NCBI RefSeq assembly: GCF_965276875.1
Contig: NZ_OZ255701.1
Span: 4,092,001-4,156,000 of the forward strand
Reading direction: 5' to 3'
Source of the DNA: Lichenicoccus sp965276875
GTDB taxonomy: Bacteria; Pseudomonadota; Alphaproteobacteria; Acetobacterales; Acetobacteraceae
Length of the DNA: 64,000 nt
Position numbers and translations under genes: made by a program. Shown piece by piece: positions 1 to 7,970 of this stretch (position 1 is the first letter of the stretch; each line of letters begins with the position of its first letter). The notes beneath the pieces are model-generated. The model was not told where the DNA came from and ran no database searches. It was given only the letters and a program-made list of their open reading frames with translations.

Positions 1-40
1 TACAGGAACAGAACATGATCGCACAAGCCCCGAGGACGCC

Positions 41-1123
41 CTATCGTACGGGCGGGCCGCCTGGCGGCGGTCGGCGGAGACGCCAGACATAGGCGATGAT
101 CCCGGCAACCACCTGGAAGTGTTCGCGCGGCACCTCGGAGTCGAGCGGCAGCGTATAGAGCGCACGCGCCAGCGGCGGATTGGAGACCAGCGGCACCTTG
201 TTGTCCTGTGCCACCTCGCGGATACGGGCGGCCAACTCGTCCATGCCTTTGGCGACGATTCGGGGGGCCGCCTTGCTGCCGCCCTCGTAGGCGAGGGCCA
301 CTGCATAGTGCGTGGGGTTGGTGATCACCACGGTCGCTTTCGGCACCGCCGCCATCATGCGCCGTGCCGCGCGTTGGCGGCGCAATTGTCTCAGCCGGCC
401 CTTGACCTGCGGGTCACCCTCGCTCTCGCGATGCTCGTCGCGCAGCTCCTGCCGGCTCATACGCAGCTCCGCGTAGTGCTTGTAGCGCACCCAGACGACG
501 TCGAGCAGGGCGATCCCAGCCTGCACGGCAAGCACCAGCAGGGCGGCTTTCAAGGTCAAGGCAAGCATCTGGCTGGCAAGTGCTGCCGGCCGCCAAGCCA
601 CGGCGCGTGGCAGCGTGATCAGCAGGCCGCCAAATACATGCCAGAGGACGAACCCGAACGCCGCCAGCTTGGCCAGCGACTTCAGCCCTTCGACAAGGGT
701 CTCGCCGCCGAACAGCCGCTTAATGCCGCGTCCCGGATTGAGCCGGCCCGGCTTTGGCATCAACGATCCCAGGTGCAGCAGGAAGCCGGTCTGCAGCAAA
801 CCCACCGCGATGGCGCCCACAGAGGCGGCCAGCAGTACCGGGGCCGCCAAGGCGGGACAGAACCCCATTGCCGTCCGCCACGCCGCGATCGCGCCACCGC
901 CGGAGACGTCGATCCGACCGACATTCTCCATCAGGCCCTGCATGCGCGCGGCGAACAGGGCCGCCTGCGACGGCAGCACGATCATCAGCGCAAGCACGCC
1001 GAAACCGAGCCCGCATAGCGACTGCAACTCACGCGAGACCGCGACCCGACCGTCCTCGCGTGCTTTGGAGAGCGCCTTCGCGGACGGGGCTTCTGTCCGG
1101 TCGTCCTTGTCCGCCTGGGCCAT
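41..1123 (-). CDS. flhB: Flagellar export switch protein FlhB
   Basis: FlhB is the inner-membrane protein of the flagellar type III export apparatus that switches substrate specificity from rod/hook to filament proteins. The 360-residue product opens with the polar stretch typical of the family (DDRTEAPSAKALSKAREDGR), has four hydrophobic segments up to about residue 210, and a cytoplasmic domain with the autocleavage motif NPTHYAVAL near residue 265. It is the last complete gene of a leftward operon and starts 7 bases after the fliR stop. An ATG at 16-14 could open a further gene beyond the window edge, but too little is visible to call it. Confidence 0.97.
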   Translation of the reverse strand: MAQADKDDRTEAPSAKALSKAREDGRVAVSRELQSLCGLGFGVLALMIVLPSQAALFAARMQGLMENVGRIDVSGGGAIAAWRTAMGFCPALAAPVLLAASVGAIAVGLLQTGFLLHLGSLMPKPGRLNPGRGIKRLFGGETLVEGLKSLAKLAAFGFVLWHVFGGLLITLPRAVAWRPAALASQMLALTLKAALLVLAVQAGIALLDVVWVRYKHYAELRMSRQELRDEHRESEGDPQVKGRLRQLRRQRAARRMMAAVPKATVVITNPTHYAVALAYEGGSKAAPRIVAKGMDELAARIREVAQDNKVPLVSNPPLARALYTLPLDSEVPREHFQVVAGIIAYVWRLRRPPPGGPPVR

Positions 1124-1130
1124 GCTTGCG

Positions 1131-1910
1131 CTAGAGGCTGGGCAAAGTGGGGAAGCTGGACTGCATCGCCTGCATCCAGGCCGACAGGATTGGTTCGATC
1201 AGCAAGGCGACCAGCAGCAGCCCGCCAAGCACCTGGCCGGGAAGCGACAGGCTGTAGACCTGCAGGCTGGGCACCAGCCTGGCCAGCAAACCGAGCATCG
1301 CCTGCCAGATGATGTCGGCAAGGACGAGCGGTGCTGCCAGGCGCAGCGCCAGGGCGAAGCATTCCTCGGTTGCCGCCGCGACGCTCTGCGCCGCATCGGC
1401 CGCGGAGAACAGGGTGCCTGGCGGGAACAACCGGTAGCTGCCGGCGAGTGCGCCGATCGGCAAGGCGTAGAGGCCCGACGACAGCACCAGCACGGGTGCC
1501 GCCAGCGCCAGCACCCGGCTGACGCCGGTTGTCTGCGAGCCGAGTGCAGGGTCCGGCTGCAATACGCTGGAAAGGCCGATCATGGTCGAAATGATCTGCC
1601 CCGCTATTGGCAGGGACAGCGCCATCAGCCGCGCCAGCCATCCGAGCAGCAGGCCGCATCCGAGTTCCGCGCCGACGAGCGCGAACGCGCGCAAGCCGGG
1701 GCCGTCGGCTGGGGGCATCAGCGATGCGACGGCGGGGTAGATCAGCACGGTGATGCCGGCGGCGAGGCCAACGCGCAGCACCACCGGCACCTCGGTTTCG
1801 CCAAAGCCCGGCAACACCATCACCGCGCCACTGACGCGACAGAGCACAAGCAGGACGCCGAAAGCCAGATCCGGCAGGTGCGCCAGCAGCGCCTGGTCTG
1901 CCGGTGTCAC
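1131..1910 (-). CDS. fliR: Flagellar export protein FliR
   Basis: FliR is a core membrane component of the flagellar type III export gate, working with FliP and FliQ. The 259-residue product is hydrophobic throughout, with about six candidate membrane segments, and carries a family-typical stretch (GRVSGAVMVLPGFGETEVP-like, near residues 24-43). Its ATG overlaps the fliQ stop by 4 bases, so the two are probably translationally coupled. The order fliQ-fliR-flhB is a common flagellar arrangement. Length and composition are normal for the family. Confidence 0.95.
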   Translation of the reverse strand: MTPADQALLAHLPDLAFGVLLVLCRVSGAVMVLPGFGETEVPVVLRVGLAAGITVLIYPAVASLMPPADGPGLRAFALVGAELGCGLLLGWLARLMALSLPIAGQIISTMIGLSSVLQPDPALGSQTTGVSRVLALAAPVLVLSSGLYALPIGALAGSYRLFPPGTLFSAADAAQSVAAATEECFALALRLAAPLVLADIIWQAMLGLLARLVPSLQVYSLSLPGQVLGGLLLVALLIEPILSAWMQAMQSSFPTLPSL

Positions 1911-2179
1911 TGGCCGCCTAAGGCGATCATACGGTCGAAGAGGGTGAGGGTATAGTCGGAGAGCGTCGCATACATGAAGGGGCCGGCCAGCATCAGCGCC
2001 GCACCAAGTGCCAGCACCTTCGGCACGAAGGCGAGTGTGGTCTCGTTGATCTGGGTGATCGCCTGGAGCAGCGAAATCAGCAGCCCGACAATCATGGCGG
2101 TGAGCAGCGCCGGCGCGCCGAGCTTGAGCGACACCATGAACAGGCTGCGCAGGACATTCGCGACATCGGCTTCCTGCAT
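1907..2179 (-). CDS. fliQ: Flagellar export protein FliQ
   Basis: FliQ is a small membrane component of the flagellar export gate. The 90-residue product has two long hydrophobic helices (about residues 17-40 and 50-72) separated by the family motif QAITQINETTLAFVPK, which is highly diagnostic. It lies 16 bases after fliE and overlaps fliR by 4 bases. Length matches the family, about 90 residues. No oddities seen. Confidence 0.96.
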   Translation of the reverse strand: MQEADVANVLRSLFMVSLKLGAPALLTAMIVGLLISLLQAITQINETTLAFVPKVLALGAALMLAGPFMYATLSDYTLTLFDRMIALGGQ

Positions 2180-2195
2180 CGACAGGTCCTCCAGC

Positions 2196-2528
2196 TCAGA
2201 TCGACATCTTCATGACGTCCTGGTAGGCCTGAACGACCTTGTCGCGTATTGCCACCGTCGACTGCAAAGCGAGCTGGGCGCGCGACACCGCCATCACCAC
2301 GTCGGTGATGTTGCCGTCGCCGGCGATTCCGTGCGCGGTCTGCACGTCCGCCGCGTGGCCGGTCTGGACGACATTGTCGAGCGCACGATGCAAGGTCGAG
2401 CCGAACCCCGACCCGTCAGCGCCGGATATGGGATCGGCAAGGTCGTCGACGCCGGTGGCGCTTGCGCCCTGCACCTTCCCATAGGCACTGGCGGCACCGG
2501 CCGGCGTCATTGCGAGCGGCGCACTCAT
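2196..2528 (-). CDS. fliE: Flagellar hook-basal body protein FliE
   Basis: FliE joins the MS ring to the proximal rod of the flagellar basal body and is exported by the type III apparatus. The 110-residue product has the typical low-complexity N-terminus and a conserved C-terminal helix with VVMAVSRAQLALQSTVAIRD followed by KVVQAYQDVMKM. The ATG overlaps the flgC stop by 4 bases (ATGA), showing operon organisation with translational coupling. Confidence 0.94.
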   Translation of the reverse strand: MSAPLAMTPAGAASAYGKVQGASATGVDDLADPISGADGSGFGSTLHRALDNVVQTGHAADVQTAHGIAGDGNITDVVMAVSRAQLALQSTVAIRDKVVQAYQDVMKMSI

Positions 2529-2932
2529 TTCAGCAGATCGATCGTGCGTGTCAGCATCGAGCGCGTGGCCTGCATGACGTTCAGGTTGGCGCTATAGGAA
2601 CGTTCCGCTTCACGCATGTCCATCAACTCCACGAAGCTGTTGACATTGGGCATCTTGACGTAGCCCTGGGCGTTCGCCGCGGGGTGGGAGGGATCGTATT
2701 TCAGCGTGAAGGGGGTCATGTCCTCGCCGATCCGCTCCACTGATACGGTCGGCGTGCCGACGGCGGGATCGAGCGTTTCGTTGAAGGTTACGGTCTTGCG
2801 GCGGTATGGATCAGCACCCGGCGTGGCACCGGTGGTGTCCTGATTGGCCAGGTTCTCGGCGATGACACGCAGTCGGGTGGTCTGCGCCTCCATGCCCGAT
2901 GAGGAGATGTCCAGCGCGCTCGAGATATCCAT
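2525..2932 (-). CDS. flgC: Flagellar basal-body rod protein FlgC
   Basis: FlgC is a proximal rod subunit of the basal body. The 135-residue product begins with the rod-protein signature (SGMEAQTTRLRVIAENLANQ near residues 12-31), which packs as the N-terminal helix of the axial D0 domain, and ends with the matching C-terminal helix (NLNVMQATRSMLTRTIDLLK). It follows flgB with a 3-base gap and overlaps fliE. Length matches the family. Confidence 0.96.
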   Translation of the reverse strand: MDISSALDISSSGMEAQTTRLRVIAENLANQDTTGATPGADPYRRKTVTFNETLDPAVGTPTVSVERIGEDMTPFTLKYDPSHPAANAQGYVKMPNVNSFVELMDMREAERSYSANLNVMQATRSMLTRTIDLLK

Positions 2933-2935
2933 CGC

Positions 2936-3316
2936 TTAGCCCTTGCCCAAAGCGGTCTCGAACATCGACATGTATTTGCCGTAGAGGTTGGTCACCAGGC
3001 GCTGCTGGTTGTCGGTATCGGCGACCAGGGTCATTTCTTTTTCGACGGAGACCGCGTTGCCGTCCGGCGCGCGGCTGTCGCTTTGCTCGAGGATCGTGCC
3101 GGCGGTCGGCTCGGATCCGGCGATATCCATCGGGTTCGTCAGCACCGGTGCGACGGTCATGGCGGAGAGGGTCGCCGAGAACGGCTGTTCGTCGCGAGGT
3201 TGATAGTTCGGCGTATCGGCATTGGCGATGTTGCGGGCCAGCACACCCTGGCGGTCCTGCAGCCAGGTCAGCTTGCTTTGTGCGAGCCCGAAAATATCGG
3301 TCGACGCAGCGTCCAT
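2936..3316 (-). CDS. flgB: Flagellar basal-body rod protein FlgB
   Basis: FlgB is the most proximal rod subunit. The ATG at 3316 is chosen because GGGAGGGG sits about 8 bases upstream; an in-frame upstream start would place this Shine-Dalgarno sequence inside the coding region. The 126-residue product carries the axial-protein motif RQGVLARNIANADTPNYQPR near residues 22-41 and a C-terminal helix (LVTNLYGKYMSMFETALGKG). It is the first gene of the leftward flagellar operon flgB-flgC-fliE-fliQ-fliR-flhB. Confidence 0.94.
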   Translation of the reverse strand: MDAASTDIFGLAQSKLTWLQDRQGVLARNIANADTPNYQPRDEQPFSATLSAMTVAPVLTNPMDIAGSEPTAGTILEQSDSRAPDGNAVSVEKEMTLVADTDNQQRLVTNLYGKYMSMFETALGKG

Positions 3317-3444
3317 CTCGATGCCCCTCCCAGTACGGAGCACGCAGCTTGAGGCAAACCTCTTTACGAAAGGTTAATCGCGCTCAGGGTCGGTCCTCTT
3401 AATTCGTTATCGAAATGTTAGCGGTGGTATGTCATAAGCCCGTT
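3317..3444. promoter_or_regulatory. Divergent flagellar intergenic region
   Basis: This 128-base gap separates the leftward flgB operon from the rightward fliO-fliP group, so promoters for both should lie here. It is visibly richer in A+T than the genes on either side. It contains a short hairpin-like GAGG-caaa-CCTC followed at once by a CTTTACGAAAG dyad. No sigma-54 or sigma-28 consensus could be recognised by eye. That both operons are controlled here is an inference from gene orientation. Confidence 0.5.
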
Positions 3445-3729
3445 ATGACCAGATCGCAGGCGGGCACTCCAGAGATCGAAGCGTCAGTGGATGGCATGAT
3501 CCGGACGATGCGCGTCGCGCGTGCGTTGATGCTTGGCGGTCGGACAGTCTGCCTGGACGGGCTTGACACCCAGGTCGAGGCGCTTTGCGCCAGATGCCTC
3601 GAGGCGGGGCCAGACGACAAGGCACGGCTGCGCGCGCGTCTGCTGACGCTGCGGGCCGAACTGGACGCCACCATACCGCTGATCGAGCCCTCCGCGGGGG
3701 AGGTGGGGTGCGTATCCACGACATCCTGA
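3445..3729 (+). CDS. Small unknown protein at head of the fliO-fliP operon
   Basis: This 94-residue acidic-to-neutral, largely helical product has no family that I recognise. It has one predicted amphipathic stretch (DGMIRTMRVARALMLGGRTV near residue 15) and a C-terminal helical part rich in Leu, Arg and Ala. Its end overlaps the probable fliO start by 22 bases, and it sits directly across a divergent promoter from flgB. A flagellar role is therefore likely by context only. Codon usage is like its neighbours, with many G/C third positions. The ATG at 3445 has no strong ribosome binding site. Confidence 0.6.
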   Translation: MTRSQAGTPEIEASVDGMIRTMRVARALMLGGRTVCLDGLDTQVEALCARCLEAGPDDKARLRARLLTLRAELDATIPLIEPSAGEVGCVSTTS

Positions 3730-3995
3730 CGGTCGGAGCGGCTCTCGGCGGCGTGATTGGCATGATCCTGCTCGCGCGCTTCGGCTCGGGATTCGCGGGC
3801 CGCCTCACCGGGCGCAGGCGCGCGGACGGTGTGCTGTCGCTCGATGCGTCGCTGTCGCTTGATCCGAAGCGCCGGCTCTGCCTGGTCGGCGTCCGCGGCC
3901 AGCAGGTGTTGCTCCTGACCGGCGGGTCCTCGGACGTGCTGCTCGGCTGGCTGCCGCCCGCTGCCAAGGCGAGCGCGGAGGAGCAGGACGGATGA
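3708..3995 (+). CDS. fliO: Flagellar biosynthesis protein FliO
   Basis: FliO is a small, poorly conserved membrane protein that helps FliP assemble in the export gate. The 95-residue product has one N-terminal membrane helix (LTVGAALGGVIGMILLARFG) and a cytoplasmic domain with the FliO-like pattern of short beta strands (RRLCLVGVRGQQVLLLTGGS). The GTG at 3708 is preceded at close range by GGGAGG. It overlaps the fliP ATG by 4 bases. Family assignment rests on topology, the strand pattern and position just upstream of fliP. Confidence 0.82.
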   Translation: MRIHDILTVGAALGGVIGMILLARFGSGFAGRLTGRRRADGVLSLDASLSLDPKRRLCLVGVRGQQVLLLTGGSSDVLLGWLPPAAKASAEEQDG

Positions 3996-4762
3996 GAGGG
4001 GCCCGCCTGCTGTCGCCCATCCTGCTGCCGTCCATGCTGTTGCTGCCCTTGCTGTTGGTTCTCGTGCTGCTGCCGGCCGGGGCCCATGCGCAATCCATCA
4101 GCATCGATCTCGGTCATGCCGGGAGCACCGGCGCCACCGGCCGGCTGGTTCAGCTTACCGCGCTGATTACCTTGCTGTCGCTGGCGCCGAGCCTGCTGGT
4201 GATGGTGACCGCCTTTACCCGCATCGTCATCGTGCTGTCGCTGCTGCGCGGTGCGTTGGGCGCGCAAGGGACGCCGCCTAACACGGTGATCATCGGCCTG
4301 GCATTGTTCCTGACCTTTTTCGTCATGCAGCCTGTGTTGCAACAATCCTGGGATCACGGGGTCTCGCCGCTGCTCGCCGGCAGCGTGAGCGAGATGGACG
4401 GGCTGCGCGGCGCGGCGGAGCCGTTCCGACATTTCATGCTGCAGAATGTCAGGCCGCCGGATCTCAGCCTATTCCTCGACATCGCCAAGCTGCCGGCTCC
4501 GCACACGGCCGCCGACACGCCCTGGCGGGCGCTGGTCCCGGCGTTCATGGTCGGCGAGCTGCGACGCGGCTTCGAGATGGGCTTCCTGCTCTACATGCCG
4601 TTTCTGGTGATCGATATCGTTGTGTCGAGCGTGCTGATGGGCCTGGGCATGATGATGCTGCCGCCGAGTGCCGTCTCGCTGCCCTTCAAGCTGATCTTTT
4701 TCGTGCTGATCGATGGCTGGCACATGATCGCGGGCAGCCTTGTGCAGAGCTTCGCGCCTTAA
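3992..4762 (+). CDS. fliP: Flagellar export gate protein FliP
   Basis: FliP forms the core channel of the flagellar type III export gate. The 256-residue product has a cleavable signal sequence (residues 1-34, ending AGAHAQ), as usual for FliP, then the signature region ITLLSLAPSLLVMVTAFTRI and, near the C-terminus, RGFEMGFLLYMPFLVIDIVV and a final helical hairpin. It is translationally coupled to fliO (ATGA overlap). Length and motifs are typical. Confidence 0.97.
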   Translation: MRGARLLSPILLPSMLLLPLLLVLVLLPAGAHAQSISIDLGHAGSTGATGRLVQLTALITLLSLAPSLLVMVTAFTRIVIVLSLLRGALGAQGTPPNTVIIGLALFLTFFVMQPVLQQSWDHGVSPLLAGSVSEMDGLRGAAEPFRHFMLQNVRPPDLSLFLDIAKLPAPHTAADTPWRALVPAFMVGELRRGFEMGFLLYMPFLVIDIVVSSVLMGLGMMMLPPSAVSLPFKLIFFVLIDGWHMIAGSLVQSFAP

Positions 4763-4843
4763 CCTGCCTTGTCCGGTGCGGCGGAGAGTGCCAAAGAAGG
4801 CGCGACCGGCGCGAGTCGGCAGGATCCATCGCGGGACGAAGTC

Positions 4844-6064
4844 ATGGCAAAGATCAAGGTGAAGGAACCGGTCGTCGAGATCGACGGCGACGAGATGACG
4901 CGGATCATCTGGAGCTTCATCAGAGAGAAGCTCATCGTGCCTTATTTGGATATCGATCTGAAATACTATGATCTCGGGATCGAGCACCGTGATGCGACCG
5001 ACGATCAGGTGACGCTTGATGCCGCGCACGCGATCAAGACTTACGGTGTCGGCGTGAAATGCGCGACGATTACGCCGGATGAAGCCCGGGTTGGGGAGTT
5101 CAAGCTGAAGAAGATGTGGCGCTCGCCGAACGGCACCATACGCAATGTGCTCGACGGCACCATCTTCCGCGAACCGATCATCTGCGCGAACGTGCCGCGC
5201 CTGGTGCCGCACTGGACCCAGCCGATCGTCATAGGCCGGCACGCCTACGGCGACATCTACCGTGCCACGGAGACCAAGATCCCGGGCCCCGGAACCGTCA
5301 CACTCACCTACACGCCCGCCGACGGCGGTGCGCCGATGGAACTTGAGGTGCACGACTTCACCGGCCCCGGCGTCGTGCTCGCGACCCATAACACCAAGGC
5401 CTCGATCGAGGGCTTCGCGCATGCCTGCTTTAGCTACGGCCGCGACCGCAAACTGCCGGTGTATCTGTCCACCAAGAACACCATCCTCAAGGCCTATGAC
5501 GGCATGTTCAAGGATGTGTTCCAGGCGGTGTTCGATGCCGAGTTCAAGGACGATTTCGGGCGGCTGGGGCTGACCTACGAGCACCGGCTGATCGACGACA
5601 TGGTGGCGGCGGCGCTGAAATGGTCCGGCGGCTATCTCTGGGCCTGCAAGAACTATGACGGCGACGTGCAGAGCGACATCGTAGCACAGGGCTTCGGCAG
5701 CCTGGGCCTGATGACCTCGGTGTTGCTGGCGCCGGACGGCAACACGGTCGAAGCCGAGGCGGCGCACGGTACGGTCACGCGGCACTTTCGCGAACACCAG
5801 AAGGGCCGGCAGACCAGCACCAATCCGATCGCCTCCATCTTCGCCTGGACACGTGGCCTCATCTACCGCGGCCGCTTTGATGACACGCCCGATGTGACGC
5901 AGTTCGCCGAGACTCTGGAGCGGGTGTGCGTTCAAACCGTGGAGTCTGGCCTGATGACCAAGGATCTCGCGCTGCTGGTCGGACCCGAGCAGAGCTGGCT
6001 CAATACGGAGGCGTTCCTCGGCAAGATCGACGAGAACCTGCGGGTCGCTATACCGCACGGGTAG
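4844..6064 (+). CDS. icd: NADP-dependent isocitrate dehydrogenase
   Basis: This TCA-cycle enzyme oxidatively decarboxylates isocitrate to 2-oxoglutarate, making NADPH in the cytoplasm. The 406-residue product is the dimeric, eukaryote-like type found in Alphaproteobacteria. It opens with KVKEPVVEIDGDEMTRIIW, has the isocitrate-binding SPNGTIRN near residue 95, the YDGDVQSDIVAQGFGSLGLM metal/substrate region, and the NADP-site motif EAEAAHGTVTRHFREHQKG. The ATG at 4844 matches the conserved N-terminus of the family. It lies 81 bases after fliP; co-transcription is possible but not evident. Confidence 0.97.
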   Translation: MAKIKVKEPVVEIDGDEMTRIIWSFIREKLIVPYLDIDLKYYDLGIEHRDATDDQVTLDAAHAIKTYGVGVKCATITPDEARVGEFKLKKMWRSPNGTIRNVLDGTIFREPIICANVPRLVPHWTQPIVIGRHAYGDIYRATETKIPGPGTVTLTYTPADGGAPMELEVHDFTGPGVVLATHNTKASIEGFAHACFSYGRDRKLPVYLSTKNTILKAYDGMFKDVFQAVFDAEFKDDFGRLGLTYEHRLIDDMVAAALKWSGGYLWACKNYDGDVQSDIVAQGFGSLGLMTSVLLAPDGNTVEAEAAHGTVTRHFREHQKGRQTSTNPIASIFAWTRGLIYRGRFDDTPDVTQFAETLERVCVQTVESGLMTKDLALLVGPEQSWLNTEAFLGKIDENLRVAIPHG

Positions 6065-6068
6065 GGTG

Positions 6069-6233
6069 TTATTGCGGGACCACGGAGGCGGTGCCGCGAT
6101 CCTGCGCCTTGATTTGGCGCAGCGCCTCCTCCCAATAGGCATCGTTGCGACCGTGCGGTCGGCCATCCTTCTCCCAGAGTTCGTAGGCGCGTAGCCGCAC
6201 ACGCTCGTCGTAAAGTTTTGCTTCCTCGCTCAT
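6069..6233 (-). CDS. DUF2934 family small protein
   Basis: A 54-residue protein with the DUF2934 core (RLRAYELWEKDGRPHGRNDA, then YWEEALRQI). These small alphaproteobacterial proteins have no known function; many occur singly or as the tail of longer proteins. The ATG at 6233 gives the full domain. It is the last gene of the leftward group and converges with icd, leaving only 4 bases between the two stops. Confidence 0.85.
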   Translation of the reverse strand: MSEEAKLYDERVRLRAYELWEKDGRPHGRNDAYWEEALRQIKAQDRGTASVVPQ

Positions 6234-6294
6234 TGTCGTTTGTCCTGGCCCGGATAGGGAGAACGGCCCGAAAGCCTTGGCGTTGCCTGGCAGG

Positions 6295-7455
6295 TCATGC
6301 CTCTTGTCGATAAGGCGACAGGGTTGCGAGCTGTTCCATCTCGACGAGACGGGCGCTGCGTTCCTCCTCCAGATAATTGGCCACCGCGTCCCGCAGACCG
6401 GGATGGGCAATCCAATGCGCCGAATAGGTCGGCCGCGGCAGGTAGCCGCGCTGGATCTTGTGCTCGCCCTGCGCGCCCGCCTCGACCCGACGCAGACCGT
6501 GTTCGATCGCGAACTCGATGGCGCGGTAGTAGCAGAGCTCGAAATGCAGGAACGGCCAGTCGCCGACGCAGCCCCAGTTGCGTCCGTAGAGCGTCTCTGC
6601 GCCGAGCAGGTTTAGCGCGCCTGCGACCGGACGTCCGTCATGCTCGGCGAGCATCAGCACGACTCGGTCGCCAAGCCGTTGCGAGAGCAGCGGAAAGAAG
6701 CGCTCGCTCAGATAGGCGCTGCCCCATTTACGGTCCACCGTCGCCAGGTAGAAGCGGTGGAATGCCTTCCAGTGCGCCGCCGTAATCGCGGTTCCGCGTA
6801 GGGTGCGATAGGTCAGGCCGCACGCATTGGCGTCGCGCCGCTCCCGCCGCACGCTCTTGCGCTTGCGCGAACTCAATCCGGCGAGAAAATCCTCGAAGCA
6901 ACTATAGCCTGCGTTCTCCCAGTGGAACTGCGTGCCAAGGCGCTGCAGCCAGCCGGCGGCCCCGAGTTCCTCGTATTCCTCGGCCTCGCAGAAGGTCACG
7001 TGCACCGATGACAGGCGCAGCTCCGAACAGCTCTGGCTCAGCCCTGCCGCCAGCGCGCGCCGGATTGCCGGGCGCCGCTCGGCGGGGAGGTCGGCGCGCA
7101 ACAGCAGCCGCGGCCCGGAGACCGGGCTGAACGGGGATGCGACCTGCAGCTTGGGATAGTAGCGTCCGCCGGCACGCTCGAAGGCGGCTGCCCAGCCATG
7201 ATCGAAGACGTATTCGCCGTAGCTGTGCGACTTGGCATACATCGGGGCTGCCGCCAGCAGCCGGGCGCCCTCGTTCAACGTTGCATGCCGCGGCATCCAG
7301 CCGGTGCGCGGGCCGGCCGAGCCGCTATCCTCGACGGCGGAGAGGAAGGCGTGACTGACGAACGGGTTGTCGTCGCCGGCGCACAAATCCCATGCAGCCG
7401 GGTCGATCTCCCTGATGGCGGCATGGAGGGTGAGCGCGAGCGCCGGTTGCGTCAT
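6295..7455 (-). CDS. GNAT/peptidoglycan-bridge-like acyltransferase (DUF482 type)
   Basis: The 386-residue product looks like the GNAT/FemX-like DUF482 family, whose substrate is not established. Visible features are an N-terminal half with DNPFVSHAFLSAVEDSGS, then a basic stretch (FLAGLSSRKRKSVRRERRDA near residue 205), and a C-terminal acetyltransferase-like core with LAEHDGRPVAGALNLLGAE and AGAQGEHKIQRGYLPRPTYS. The last segment is strongly conserved in the family. The ATG at 7455 is chosen because MTQPALALTLHAAIREIDPA starts the domain. It sits 49 bases after the RidA-like gene on the same strand. Confidence 0.82.
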   Translation of the reverse strand: MTQPALALTLHAAIREIDPAAWDLCAGDDNPFVSHAFLSAVEDSGSAGPRTGWMPRHATLNEGARLLAAAPMYAKSHSYGEYVFDHGWAAAFERAGGRYYPKLQVASPFSPVSGPRLLLRADLPAERRPAIRRALAAGLSQSCSELRLSSVHVTFCEAEEYEELGAAGWLQRLGTQFHWENAGYSCFEDFLAGLSSRKRKSVRRERRDANACGLTYRTLRGTAITAAHWKAFHRFYLATVDRKWGSAYLSERFFPLLSQRLGDRVVLMLAEHDGRPVAGALNLLGAETLYGRNWGCVGDWPFLHFELCYYRAIEFAIEHGLRRVEAGAQGEHKIQRGYLPRPTYSAHWIAHPGLRDAVANYLEEERSARLVEMEQLATLSPYRQEA

Positions 7456-7504
7456 GCGTCCGATATGGCGCAACAGAAAAGCCGCACAACGGTGCAGACG
7501 CGCC

Positions 7505-7969
7505 TCATGCGATCTCGAACAGGCCTTCGACCTCCACCGGGGCATCCAGCGGCAGCGACGGCACCCCGATCGTCGAGCGGGCATGCCGGCCGCTCTCGCC
7601 GAACACGGCGGCCATAAGGTCGGAGGCGCCGTTCATCACGGTTGCGTGTTGCGTGAAGTCGGCGGTGCAGGCGATGAAGCCGCCAAGCCGCACGACCCGC
7701 ACCACGCCGTCCAGTGATCCCAAGGTCGCCTTGATCTGCGCCAGCAGGTTGATCGCGCAGGCCCGCGCCGCCGCCGCACCCTGCTCGATGCCGACGCCGC
7801 CGCCGAGCTTGCCGGTGGCGCTCAGACGCCCTTCGACGAGCGGCAACTGGCCGGAGACCACCAGCAGCGTGCCGGTGCGCACGGCGGCGACGTAGTTGGC
7901 GACGGGGGCCGCGGCCGTGGGCAGCGTCACCCCGAGGTCCGCCAGCTTCTGCTCGCGTAACGACGCCAT
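7505..7969 (-). CDS. RidA/YjgF-like family protein
   Basis: A 154-residue member of the RidA (YjgF/YER057c/UK114) superfamily, most like the TdcF/YjgH-type branch. RidA proper hydrolyses reactive enamine/imine intermediates from PLP enzymes; other branches have unknown substrates. The product shows VRTGTLLVVSGQLPL near residue 30, the DGVVRVVRLGGFIACTADF region, and the C-terminal signature GRHARSTIGVPSLPLDAPVE. That segment keeps the family arginine (ARST). Its ATG lies 1 base after the stop of the reductase-like gene upstream, so the two are coupled. Confidence 0.88.
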   Translation of the reverse strand: MASLREQKLADLGVTLPTAAAPVANYVAAVRTGTLLVVSGQLPLVEGRLSATGKLGGGVGIEQGAAAARACAINLLAQIKATLGSLDGVVRVVRLGGFIACTADFTQHATVMNGASDLMAAVFGESGRHARSTIGVPSLPLDAPVEVEGLFEIA

Positions 7970-7970
7970 C